Of a stretch of DNA of 11,654 nt, positions 1 to 6,949 are shown piece after piece. The stretch's first letter is position 1; each line of letters starts with the position of its first letter. Position numbers and translations under genes: made by a program. The notes under the pieces were generated by a model, which saw only the letters and a program-made list of their open reading frames with translations, did not search any database and was not told the origin of the DNA. The stretch comes from an uncultured Desulfomonile sp. (GTDB lineage: Bacteria > Desulfobacterota > Desulfomonilia > Desulfomonilales > Desulfomonilaceae): NCBI GenBank assembly GCA_937915285.1, contig CALDNG010000307.1, forward strand, positions 1 through 11,654, given 5' to 3'.

Positions 1-1173
1 TTTGCAAACCTCCTGGCCGAAATTCCGTTGTCATTGGCTCTAACGCTGGGGCTGATGGCTACTTTCGTATCGAGTTTTTCCGCTGATCTGGGCGCAGTTC
101 TGTTGTTCCCCGCCGAGGTCTGCGTCTGGTTTGTACTGATACTGGCTGATTTTTTTTCATCGTTACCCGGCGCTGTTTTGAATGTCCCAGAGGTTGGGAT
201 TGCAGGCTTGATTGTCTCAATCGCAGTGGTAATACTTTTTTTTCTTCTCCTCAGAATACCTTCCAGAAAGACATTGCTATCACTCTTCGCCGGTCTGGCC
301 TTGCTCTTCATGCTATCGCTGGCGTCCTTCATACGAGAAAATTCCTCAAATACACTGACTGCAACATTCCTGAACGTGGGAAACGGTGATTCGGCCTTTG
401 TCAAACCTCCACAGACAGACGGATTTCTGGTAGATGGTGGTCCCAGAACGGACTTTTTTGACGCCGGACAGTCCATTATAGCGCCGTTCTTTCTCTTTAA
501 GTCGGTTCGTCGCCTGGATGCAGTTGTCGTAAGTCATCCGCAGGCCGATCATGTCGGGGGCATTTACTCAGCCATTAAACAGGCCCCCACTTCCCGGATA
601 TTCATCAATCGCATCCATATCCGGTCGGAATACACTTTTCTTCAACAGATCACAGGAATAACCCAGGGACTAACAATCAGCAAAGCCGACAATACCAGCC
701 TCCCTTGCTGGATCGGAGAAGCAAAGCTTACTTTCATGAATCCACCCTTATCCGAGTTGGGAGGAAAGTTGTCCGGCCGGAATGTAAATGACAGTTCAGC
801 AGTCATGAGAATGGATTACAAGGATTTTTCAATACTTTTTCTGGGAGATCTCGAAAAATCGGGTGAAAATGACTTGCTGACTTCGGGCCTGGATCTCAGG
901 GCAACCGTATTGAAAGTAGCCCATCATGCAGGAAAGACATCCGCCACCTCCAAAGAACTTCTGGAAAGGGTCAAACCCAAAATAGCAATAGTTTCTGCAG
1001 ACTTCCCTCCAAGAGGTGGAATTCCGAACCAAGAGACGATCGAGCGCTTGGAACAAGTATGCCGCAAGGTTTATTGGACTGGCAGGGACGGCGCTCTAAC
1101 AGTTAGCTCTACAGGGTCCGGTCCAACTAGGGTCTTGTTGGGCAAAACCGGTAAAACTGAGATTGTCGATTAA
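1..1173 (+). CDS. comEC: ComEC/Rec2-type DNA uptake channel protein, C-terminal part (5' end outside window)
   Basis: The frame is open from base 1, so this is the last 390 codons of a longer gene; ComEC proteins are usually about 700-850 residues. The first ~110 residues hold about four hydrophobic segments, the end of the Competence membrane domain. A metallo-beta-lactamase-fold domain follows: FLNVGNGDS (usual form LDVGQGDS), then SHPQADHVGG at about 532-561 (the HxxxDH metal-site motif), LFLGDLEKSG, KVAHHAGKTS and a C-terminal ETIERL...VYWTGRDGAL segment. In the family this inner-membrane protein carries single-stranded DNA into the cytoplasm during transformation, and the MBL domain is proposed to degrade the non-transported strand. 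The window shows no other competence gene beside it; the secretin 1 kb downstream could serve the same uptake system, but that is inference. Family assignment is firm. Confidence 0.93.
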   Translation, partial: FANLLAEIPLSLALTLGLMATFVSSFSADLGAVLLFPAEVCVWFVLILADFFSSLPGAVLNVPEVGIAGLIVSIAVVILFFLLLRIPSRKTLLSLFAGLALLFMLSLASFIRENSSNTLTATFLNVGNGDSAFVKPPQTDGFLVDGGPRTDFFDAGQSIIAPFFLFKSVRRLDAVVVSHPQADHVGGIYSAIKQAPTSRIFINRIHIRSEYTFLQQITGITQGLTISKADNTSLPCWIGEAKLTFMNPPLSELGGKLSGRNVNDSSAVMRMDYKDFSILFLGDLEKSGENDLLTSGLDLRATVLKVAHHAGKTSATSKELLERVKPKIAIVSADFPPRGGIPNQETIERLEQVCRKVYWTGRDGALTVSSTGSGPTRVLLGKTGKTEIVD

Positions 1174-1224
1174 ACAATCTCTGTTCGATGCCTTTAGACC
1201 GGGCGAGGTAACATCCTGATAAAA

Positions 1225-1258
1225 CGATCCATGCCGTGAACCATCATCGCATGGATTG
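1225..1258. repeat. Inverted repeat between comEC and the tRNA gene
   Basis: ATCCATGC (1227-1234) and GCATGGAT (1249-1256) are perfect 8-bp arms around a 14-base loop. They extend to 10 bp by one G.U pair and one C-G pair (1225-1234 with 1249-1258). No T-run follows, so it is a poor intrinsic terminator, though it could still end comEC transcription. Its right arm enters the -35 box of the tRNA promoter, so it could also be a protein-binding site. Confidence 0.5.
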
Positions 1259-1291
1259 CCTTAATAATCGTTTCACGCTATAATACGCCCA
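1256..1291 (+). promoter_or_regulatory. Sigma-70 type promoter of tRNA-Leu
   Basis: TTGCCT (1256-1261), a 17-bp spacer and a perfect TATAAT (1279-1284). Transcription would start near 1291, about 25 bases before the mature tRNA. The GC-rich ACGCCC after the -10 box resembles the discriminator of stringently controlled stable-RNA promoters; that comparison is inference. Confidence 0.8.
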
Positions 1292-1315
1292 CTGAACGAG
1301 TTGATACACTCAAAT

Positions 1316-1401
1316 GCGAGAGTGGCGGAATTTGGCAGACGCACCGGACTTAGGATCCGGCGGGGTGACCCTTGGGGGTTCGAGTCCCCCCTCTCGCACC
1401 A
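1316..1401 (+). tRNA. tRNA-Leu, anticodon UAG
   Basis: A complete class II tRNA with encoded CCA. The acceptor stem is GCGAGAG (1316-1322) with CTCTCGC (1391-1397), then discriminator A and CCA (1399-1401). The anticodon stem CCGGA/TCCGG holds loop CTTAGGA, giving anticodon TAG at 1351-1353, which reads CUN leucine codons. A long variable arm lies between the anticodon stem and the GGGGG-TTCGAGT-CCCCC T-arm, as expected for Leu. No hairpin-plus-T-run terminator follows, so the precursor may run on into the small gene at 1462. Confidence 0.97.
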
Positions 1402-1461
1402 CCCTTTTTCCTGTCCGTGCCCTTATTGGGGATCTCTAAAAAATTGCATAGGAAAAAACCA

Positions 1462-1761
1462 ATGAAAAAACTAATTGTTATAGCCTCCATCGCCTGCTGC
1501 CTTACCGCTTTGACTTTGTTCGAGGCCCATGCGCAGCTTTATTCCTATTACTACCCTAACTACTACGCGCCACCGGGATACGTCTCCCCTCCACCAGCAA
1601 GACAAAGCGCTCCTCCCTCACCCTACTATTTCAGAGCCACACCAGATCCCTATCAAATGTGGCGACTTGATCGAAACAACAGGTGGCAGGATTACCAGAA
1701 CAGACTGAGAAGCCCACAAAACCCCGAAAGTGATCTTAGTTACATGCTGAGAACATTCTGA
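1462..1761 (+). CDS. Small secreted Tyr/Pro-rich protein, function unknown
   Basis: A 99-residue protein. The same frame stays open back to a codon inside the tRNA, but the real start is taken at ATG 1462, because a signal peptide begins there and AGGA lies about 8 bases upstream. MKK plus a hydrophobic stretch and an AHA-Q site near residues 23-25 indicate Sec export. The mature part has Tyr-rich YSYYYPNYYAPPGY, then Pro-rich spacers, then a basic/Gln/Asn segment (WRLDRNNRWQDYQNR). It has no cysteine, no lipobox and no second hydrophobic segment, so it should be a soluble periplasmic or extracellular protein. I do not recognise a family. It lies 60 bases after the tRNA with no clear promoter of its own, so it may be expressed by read-through. 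Confidence 0.72.
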   Translation: MKKLIVIASIACCLTALTLFEAHAQLYSYYYPNYYAPPGYVSPPPARQSAPPSPYYFRATPDPYQMWRLDRNNRWQDYQNRLRSPQNPESDLSYMLRTF

Positions 1762-2210
1762 TTGCGGTCATCGGCAGAAACCTGGAAGACCTAACCAATT
1801 GATACGGCCGTATTTACACTTACCTGGTTACTCGTAAAGGAAGTAGTAAAGACCTACGGCCACAACTATGCTGGATATAACTACCACTTTTATAATTAAT
1901 GATGTTTCCATGAACCCATAATAGACCAGTATAGGCGCTCATAGAACAAAAATAATCAGTTCCCACAAATTTTGGATCATCGGATCAATAATCTGCTTTT
2001 TACTTGCGGGAAGAAGCTTTTTATGCTAAACCATAACTTAATTAAAGCATTGCAACATAATGTTTTGACTTGATTAAGACTGATGCAGGAACCAAATAGC
2101 CGGCTTCATCCTACGATTTATTGAACATGTTGCAACACCAAAAATCAGTTTTGCGCCCAACAATCAAATGAACGAATGACATAATTGTCAGACGGGGGGA
2201 TTCAGGACGC
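1762..2210. other. 449-bp AT-rich spacer before the secretin gene
   Basis: I see no convincing gene or RNA here. TTGCAACA occurs twice in the same orientation (2050-2057 and 2130-2137, offset exactly 80 bp). The second copy is part of a perfect 10-bp palindrome, TGTTGCAACA (2128-2137). A further inverted repeat, TGACA-TAAT-TGTCA (2177-2190), lies 20 bases before the secretin start. TTGACT at 2065-2070 looks like a -35 box but has no -10 partner at the right distance. The spacer probably carries the secretin promoter, which I could not place. Confidence 0.5.
2177..2190. promoter_or_regulatory. Perfect inverted repeat upstream of the secretin gene
   Basis: TGACA and TGTCA surround TAAT, 20 bases before the ATG at 2211. 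Size and position suit an operator or a small hairpin just ahead of the ribosome binding site (GGGGGA at 2194-2200). No known regulator can be named from this alone. Confidence 0.35.
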
Positions 2211-4373
2211 ATGAGAATGTTAGATCATTCTAGCGGTGTCTTCATTAAAAGACATGGCCGCTACAGCGCGGTTTGTCTTTTTTGGGCCTTAGGCTTCATC
2301 GGACTTGTTCCACACGTCCATTCCGATCAGGAACTCACCGTTGTGAGATACCTGGAACTGCTCCGGAACCCTTTGCGGATTTCCGTAGGACTATCCGGCC
2401 CAGCACTCAAATCCACGATCCAGACTTCCAGAAATCAGAACCGCGCCGAAATATTGTTGCATCGATCCAGATTGTGTCCTGATTTCAAAAGATATCCCAA
2501 CAGCTTTTCGAGTAACCTCAAGTCACTGATAATCACCGAAAGTGAAAGCATGGTCAGGATATCACTGGATTTTGGGGCCAACCCTTTGCCAAAATTCAAA
2601 TTACATAAGTCGGACCAGAATCTGATAGTCAATTTTCTTCCGGTCCGTATTGACCCAGCAGAGTCTGTCCAGGATGCCTCTGTAGAGGTAGGTTCGAAAA
2701 AGGAGCCGGGTAAACCTCATAAGACAGCCGTCGTCTCAAAACAGCCCAGAAATCTTTTACCAGCAAAAGGCTCCTTAGATACTCGAGACGGCAGAATGCC
2801 AAAAAAGGTGGGGCCTTCAGTATCACAGGGCAAAACTGCTAGAACAGTCTTGCCTCAGGACGGGCCGACGCGCTGGGAAAGCCCCGCCGGTAGTAGTTGT
2901 GGATTGAAAATGAGGACTTCCTATGATTCAGACTATGAAGCCGAATTGGACAGGAATTTTGGTCCACATAGGATCGGGCAAGCGGAATGTATTGAAATCG
3001 AGTCCGAGAAAGTGTGCTTTTTTTATGACGAAATTTTTCTCAAATATGCCAATCCGAAAGACGTAATCAAAACCATCGACTGTATTTTCAATCTTTACTG
3101 TCCTGGTACCGGACAGGGCGGGCCGGGCGGCGGGACCGAACACATAAACACCCGGTTCATAGAACAGAACATGAGTCCGAGAATGACAATAAGGGATGCA
3201 AAGGACAAGGCAAAAACCCTCAAGCCCGCTGATGATAGAGGTTTTGATCGAATTGAAGAACTGAGACTCATGCCCTTACCTGAATTTCCACGTCGTCCGT
3301 ATGAAAGCGGGGTGGATGTGAAGAGTTGGCGAATGCTCAGAGACCTGGATAGGAAAGACCCGAAGCTTGCCAAAATCATAGCTCACACAATGGTATGGGC
3401 CGATGAGAAAAAGAGAGTCATCTTCCTGAAAGACACCGAATCCAGGTTAAATCAGATCCGGAGGGTTATCAAATCACTGGACAAGCCTAGTTTGCAGGTC
3501 CTTATCCAAAGCAGGATTGTTAGGGCCAACAAGGATTGGAGCCGTGGATTGGGTATCATATGGGGTGGAAGAAACAATCAGGTGGGATTGGTAAAAGACA
3601 ATGCCAAATCATATTGGGGCTTTGGAGGTAATCAGGAAGGTTGGGCCACCGGAGATCCAGGTCCTTCAAACCGTCCTACCGGAAGGGCGACAGAAGGAAT
3701 AGACATTCCTTCTACCTTCGCCGTAAATTTACCCGTCGCCGTTCAGAACCTTTCGGGTCTCATGGGCTTGGGAGTCCAGTTCGGACTGTTGAAACCCAAT
3801 TATATAACAGAACTGGATTTTCGCCTTCAATTTGGAGAATCATCAGGAAATGTCAAGATTGTGGCGAGCCCAGAAATTCAGGTTATGGACGGAGAGCGTG
3901 CCACAATCAAGAACGGAGTAGTTATGACCCTGAAGACATCTTCACCCAATTGGGGAACTCACACCGAACTGGTTCCCGTTGATCTTAAACTTGAAGTTAC
4001 ACCCAAAGTGCTTTTCAACAATCGTATCAGGATGGATGTTGACATTTTCGACAATGTTGTGGACGGCAATACAACATGTGGAGCTTGCGATATAGTTAAG
4101 CTCTATTTGACAAGGGAAGCGCATACTACTCTGGTAGTAGGTGACGGGGAAACCTGTGTTTTAGGAGGAATAATCAGGGAAGCTGATAGCCACCGCAAAC
4201 AAGGTTGGCCGATACTTATGGACCTTCCTGTTGTCGGTCGCCTGTTCAGTAGTAATACCAAGGCTACCGTGTGCGACGAGTTGATGGTTTTTTTGACACC
4301 AACCATAGCAAGGACGGGAACCGGGGACACTTTGCCGGTTGACTGCGGTATCTCCAAGCGCTCACAACCCTGA
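2211..4373 (+). CDS. PilQ-like secretin (outer-membrane secretion/type IV pilus channel)
   Basis: A 720-residue exported protein. A signal peptide covers about residues 1-38 (basic RHGRYS, hydrophobic core, cut near VHS-D). Residues 104-147 resemble an AMIN repeat (peptidoglycan-binding in PilQ). A low-complexity linker follows to about 230. FLKYANPKDVIKTI (276-289) and VIFLKDTESRLNQIRRVIKSLD (403-424) look like the two halves of an N1/NolW domain, split by about 100 residues that include a Gly/Pro run. The secretin core starts at LQVLIQSRIV (428-437) and keeps its hallmarks: VASPEIQVMDGERATIKNG, GDGETCVLGGII, LPVVGRLF and ELMVFLTPTIA. Secretins form gated multimeric outer-membrane pores for pilus fibres, DNA uptake or type II export. 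Neither pilMNOP nor gsp genes flank it. About 11 cysteines in the mature part, including CGAC at 623-626, are unusual. ATG 2217 is an alternative start with better spacing from CAGGA. Family sure; the exact system is not. Confidence 0.88.
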   Translation: MRMLDHSSGVFIKRHGRYSAVCLFWALGFIGLVPHVHSDQELTVVRYLELLRNPLRISVGLSGPALKSTIQTSRNQNRAEILLHRSRLCPDFKRYPNSFSSNLKSLIITESESMVRISLDFGANPLPKFKLHKSDQNLIVNFLPVRIDPAESVQDASVEVGSKKEPGKPHKTAVVSKQPRNLLPAKGSLDTRDGRMPKKVGPSVSQGKTARTVLPQDGPTRWESPAGSSCGLKMRTSYDSDYEAELDRNFGPHRIGQAECIEIESEKVCFFYDEIFLKYANPKDVIKTIDCIFNLYCPGTGQGGPGGGTEHINTRFIEQNMSPRMTIRDAKDKAKTLKPADDRGFDRIEELRLMPLPEFPRRPYESGVDVKSWRMLRDLDRKDPKLAKIIAHTMVWADEKKRVIFLKDTESRLNQIRRVIKSLDKPSLQVLIQSRIVRANKDWSRGLGIIWGGRNNQVGLVKDNAKSYWGFGGNQEGWATGDPGPSNRPTGRATEGIDIPSTFAVNLPVAVQNLSGLMGLGVQFGLLKPNYITELDFRLQFGESSGNVKIVASPEIQVMDGERATIKNGVVMTLKTSSPNWGTHTELVPVDLKLEVTPKVLFNNRIRMDVDIFDNVVDGNTTCGACDIVKLYLTREAHTTLVVGDGETCVLGGIIREADSHRKQGWPILMDLPVVGRLFSSNTKATVCDELMVFLTPTIARTGTGDTLPVDCGISKRSQP

Positions 4374-4402
4374 TCGCTTCGCAATGGTCAGATCATGAAG
4401 CA

Positions 4403-4425
4403 TGGTCCAATCCTACATTGGACTA
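4403..4425. terminator. Hairpin between convergent secretin and proA-operon genes
   Basis: GTCCAAT (4405-4411) and ATTGGAC (4417-4423) form a 7-bp stem with loop CCTAC, extended to 9 bp by a G.U and a T-A pair. It lies 30 bases after the secretin stop and overlaps the stop codon of the minus-strand gene. On the plus strand a CCTTTTTC run follows about 15 bases later. It is a likely but not classical terminator, possibly acting in both directions. Confidence 0.45.
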
Positions 4426-4941
4426 AATGACCAACTCCTTTTTCAGGTTAGCGATGAGTTCATTGATACCTTGCTCCTCTGAAGCCTTTGAAAGTTTTGG
4501 GAGAACAGCGCTACCTGATATGCCTGACTCTGCAAGTTTCTTCCTTTCGCGTTCCATCAGGGTTTTTCTGTCCTTGGATTTGTCTTTCTGGGCGACTTTT
4601 ACAGAGGCCCTGAACCTATCCAAAACGGATTTGATGGGCGGAGCGAAAGGCAGTCTTTCCATGCGTTCCAGGTAGTCCATCAGGTCCTGTTCATTATCAA
4701 TCCTGTCAACCATGGAGTTCCAGACGAGCTTTTTGAGTTCCTCGATACCATCGGGCATTTCTCCGGCAAGATTCTCCAGAATCTTGTCGTAGGAGTCAGG
4801 ATAGTCGTGCAGTTTCAGAGCATATCCTTTGGCCTTACTAATCAGGGATTCCTGCCTCATCTGCCTTTTTTCCGAATCAGACAATCCCATCCCCCGGGTT
4901 CTCTCCATCATAAGATCAATTGTACTCTTAATTTCAGACAC
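4423..4941 (-). CDS. Conserved-looking charged helical protein downstream of proA, function unknown
   Basis: A 172-residue cytoplasmic protein with no signal peptide, membrane segment or cysteine. It starts with GTG at 4941. AGGGG, overlapping the proA stop codon, sits 6 bases before it, and the gap to proA is only 9 bases, so the two genes are almost surely one operon. The N-terminus, EIKSTIDLMMERTRG, looks like a short amphipathic conserved motif; I have an unverified impression of similar starts in other deltaproteobacterial and spirochaete proteins of unknown function. The middle (residues ~30-105) is helical with YPDSYDKILENLAGEMPDGIEELKKLVW. The tail is very Lys/Glu-rich and probably coiled. 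Linkage to proA may reflect shared transcription and does not prove a role in proline synthesis. Confidence 0.8.
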   Translation of the reverse strand: MSEIKSTIDLMMERTRGMGLSDSEKRQMRQESLISKAKGYALKLHDYPDSYDKILENLAGEMPDGIEELKKLVWNSMVDRIDNEQDLMDYLERMERLPFAPPIKSVLDRFRASVKVAQKDKSKDRKTLMERERKKLAESGISGSAVLPKLSKASEEQGINELIANLKKELVI

Positions 4942-4950
4942 GCTGAACCC

Positions 4951-6207
4951 CTATTCCCTGATCTGACCGTCGCCGAGAACTATGAATTTGGTTGTGGTCA
5001 GGTCTTCAACACCCATGGGACCGTAGGCGTGAATTTTGGTCGTACTGATTCCTATTTCAGCCCCAAGGCCAAATACATAACCATCGCTCATTCTTGTAGA
5101 AGCGTTGACAATTACTGTTGATGAGTTTACTTCCCGGAGGAATTTCTGGGAGGCAGCGTAATCTTTTGTGACAATTGCCTCAGTGTGCAGGGACCCGTAC
5201 TTTGCGATGTGTCGTATGGCTTCATCAATGCTGTCCACAATCTTAACAGCCAGGATGAGGGCAGAATATTCTGCATACCAGTCATCTTCAGTAGCCGGGG
5301 TCATGCTATCCACTAGCCTTCGGGATCTTTCACACCCACGCAAAGCCACACCACTCTGCTCAAGGGCCTTGGCAACCTGTGGCAAAAATTCCTGGGCAAC
5401 AGCAGAATGAACCAGAAGGGTTTCCAGTGAGTTACAGACTCCAGGTCTTTGAGCTTTCGCATTTACGGTGATTTTTTCGGCCATTGCCAAATCGGTATCC
5501 TTGTCAACATACAAATGGCAAACACCCTTGTAATGCTTCACCACCGGCACCCTGGAGTTTTCCGACACAAATCTTATCAGGTCCTCTCCCCCCCTGGGAA
5601 TGATGAGATCAACCAGGTCTTCAAGCTTGACCAGATGCAGGATGGCCTCGCGCTCGGTCGTCGGCAACAGGTTCACAACGTTCGGACTGACACCTTTTTC
5701 CTTAAGGACGGACCTGAAAATATCTGCTATCGCCACATTTGAATCATAAGCTTCTGAACCACCCCGTAGAATGCACGCGTTGCCGGCTTTCAGACACAAT
5801 GCGGCCGCATCAGCGGTAACATTGGGGCGGGATTCGTATATCATCCCAATAACGCCTAAAGGTATGCGCATTTTTCCCACTCGCATACCGTTCGGCCTGA
5901 CCCACATCCTGGTGATTTCTCCCACAGGATCCGGAAACGCTGCTATTTCCTTAAGACCATCCACAGTCTGCTTCAGAACCTTGTCCGAAAGCGTGAGCCT
6001 GTCGATCATGGGGAGCGATAAACCTTTGGAACGCGCTTTTTCTACATCCCGGGCGTTTTCAGCCTGTAAGAAAGATTTGGCGTCCCATATTTTCTGAGCG
6101 ATTTCATTTAGGATTGTCTCCTTCTGCCCCATGGTAAGCCTGGCCGCTTCTGGCGCCGCTGAATGGGCCATTGTGGCGGTCTCAAGCACGATGTCTCTTA
6201 TTGTCAT
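4951..6207 (-). CDS. proA: Gamma-glutamyl phosphate reductase (glutamate-5-semialdehyde dehydrogenase)
   Basis: A 418-residue cytoplasmic enzyme, the family's normal length (E. coli ProA has 417). It reduces gamma-glutamyl phosphate with NADPH to glutamate-5-semialdehyde, the second step of proline synthesis from glutamate. Visible signatures are IPLGVIGMIYESRPNVT (116-132), GNACILRGGSEA (142-153), the catalytic cysteine in QRPGVCNSLETLL (Cys258), the family signature around YGSLHTEAI (337-345) and IHAYGPMGVEDLTT (392-405). The start at 6207 is supported by AGAGGGG 6 bases upstream. The partner kinase gene proB is not adjacent, as is common outside enterobacteria. It is cotranscribed with the charged protein at 4423-4941 and diverges from mobB across a 178-bp spacer. 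Confidence 0.97.
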   Translation of the reverse strand: MTIRDIVLETATMAHSAAPEAARLTMGQKETILNEIAQKIWDAKSFLQAENARDVEKARSKGLSLPMIDRLTLSDKVLKQTVDGLKEIAAFPDPVGEITRMWVRPNGMRVGKMRIPLGVIGMIYESRPNVTADAAALCLKAGNACILRGGSEAYDSNVAIADIFRSVLKEKGVSPNVVNLLPTTEREAILHLVKLEDLVDLIIPRGGEDLIRFVSENSRVPVVKHYKGVCHLYVDKDTDLAMAEKITVNAKAQRPGVCNSLETLLVHSAVAQEFLPQVAKALEQSGVALRGCERSRRLVDSMTPATEDDWYAEYSALILAVKIVDSIDEAIRHIAKYGSLHTEAIVTKDYAASQKFLREVNSSTVIVNASTRMSDGYVFGLGAEIGISTTKIHAYGPMGVEDLTTTKFIVLGDGQIRE

Positions 6208-6284
6208 CGATTACCCCTCTTGGTCATTTATATTGTCAAATTTCAAAATTAAGGTGTCATCGCAACTGACCTGATTACTTCTCA

Positions 6285-6313
6285 GGATTATCATCAGACA
6301 CACTATTTATCAA
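6285..6313 (-). promoter_or_regulatory. Weak candidate proA promoter
   Basis: Read on the minus strand, TTGATA (6308-6313), 17 bp and TAATCC (6285-6290). The -35 box is good and the -10 box poor. It would give a leader of about 70 bases before proA. Confidence 0.25.
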
Positions 6314-6329
6314 CTGCCTGATATAGTGT
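6300..6329. promoter_or_regulatory. Inverted repeat in the proA-mobB divergent spacer
   Basis: ACACTAT (6300-6306) and ATAGTGT (6323-6329) are perfect 7-bp arms separated by 16 bases. The right arm covers the candidate mobB -10 box and the left arm lies next to the candidate proA -35 box, so a bound protein could affect both genes. No regulator is suggested. Confidence 0.4.
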
Positions 6330-6334
6330 TCCGT
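6319..6334 (+). promoter_or_regulatory. Extended -10 promoter candidate for mobB
   Basis: TG, one base, then TATAGT (6322-6327) matches the extended -10 form, which needs no strong -35 box; none is seen. Transcription would start near 6334, about 50 bases before the chosen ATG. Confidence 0.4.
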
Positions 6335-6385
6335 TGGCAAATGGATTAGTGTAACCTAATGGGAATTATAGTGGAGGTTTTGAGG

Positions 6386-6880
6386 ATGATCCCTATCGTT
6401 TCAATAGTAGGCAAGTCGGATTCCGGCAAAACGACTTTACTCGAAAAGCTTGTAAGAGAATTGAAGTCCAGGGGATACAGGGTGGGGACAATAAAGCATG
6501 ACGCCCATAGTTTCGAGATAGATCACGAAGGAAAGGATTCCTGGCGCCACAAGAAAGCCGGCGCCGCGGTTTCGATCATTTCCTCGGCCGAAAAGATAGG
6601 AATTGTGCTCGATTCTGATCACGACCACACCTTGTCAGAGATTCGCGACAAGTTCGTCAGAGATGTCGACATCATTTTGAGTGAAGGATACAAGCGCGAA
6701 ATACACCCCAAAATAGAGGTGTACAGGAGTGAAAGGCGTCAGGAAATGCTGTGTGGATCAGATGACAATCTTCTTGCTATTGCAGGTGATCCTGAAAATC
6801 CTCCATTGGGGACGCCTGTTTTTGATTTGAACGATCCTGTTCCGATTTGCGATTTTCTGGAAGCCAGGTTTCTGAGATGA
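6386..6880 (+). CDS. mobB: MobB, molybdopterin-guanine dinucleotide cofactor biosynthesis GTP-binding protein
   Basis: A 164-residue cytoplasmic P-loop protein. The start is taken at ATG 6386, not 6359: GGAGG (6373-6377) is 8 bases before it, and family proteins begin directly with the P-loop strand (MIPIVSIVGKSDSGKTT). Walker A is residues 9-17. IKHDAH (36-41) and DHEGKDSWRHKKAGA (46-60) are typical MobB motifs, followed by DIILSEGYKR (95-104), the Walker B-like region. MobB binds GTP and assists MobA in making guanine-dinucleotide forms of the molybdenum (or tungsten) cofactor for DMSO-reductase-family enzymes such as formate dehydrogenases. mobA and moe genes are not adjacent. The solitary ThiS/MoaD-like gene 2 kb away may be functionally related, but they are not in one operon. 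Confidence 0.95.
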   Translation: MIPIVSIVGKSDSGKTTLLEKLVRELKSRGYRVGTIKHDAHSFEIDHEGKDSWRHKKAGAAVSIISSAEKIGIVLDSDHDHTLSEIRDKFVRDVDIILSEGYKREIHPKIEVYRSERRQEMLCGSDDNLLAIAGDPENPPLGTPVFDLNDPVPICDFLEARFLR

Positions 6881-6949
6881 GCGACACGGGGATTACCCGG
6901 TCCTGGAATGCCCAGCGCATGTAATTCATGAACAAATGTTGAGACTGAT

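Noticed and set aside
1316..1401. tRNA-Leu as an integration site for a genomic island
   Set aside because: No integrase or phage gene follows, and no second copy of the tRNA 3' end was found in the window.
1372..1461. N-terminal extension of the small secreted protein into the tRNA gene
   Set aside because: The extra codons read through the 3' half of tRNA-Leu, and the signal peptide only makes sense from ATG 1462.
3095..3379. 94-codon antisense frame inside the secretin gene (others at 3641-3982 and 4103-4384)
   Set aside because: They lie entirely within a well-supported secretin coding frame and show no domain, signal peptide or ribosome site.
4807..5742. Plus-strand open frames opposite proA
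   Set aside because: These are shadows of proA, whose full-length protein has all catalytic motifs. None shows family features.
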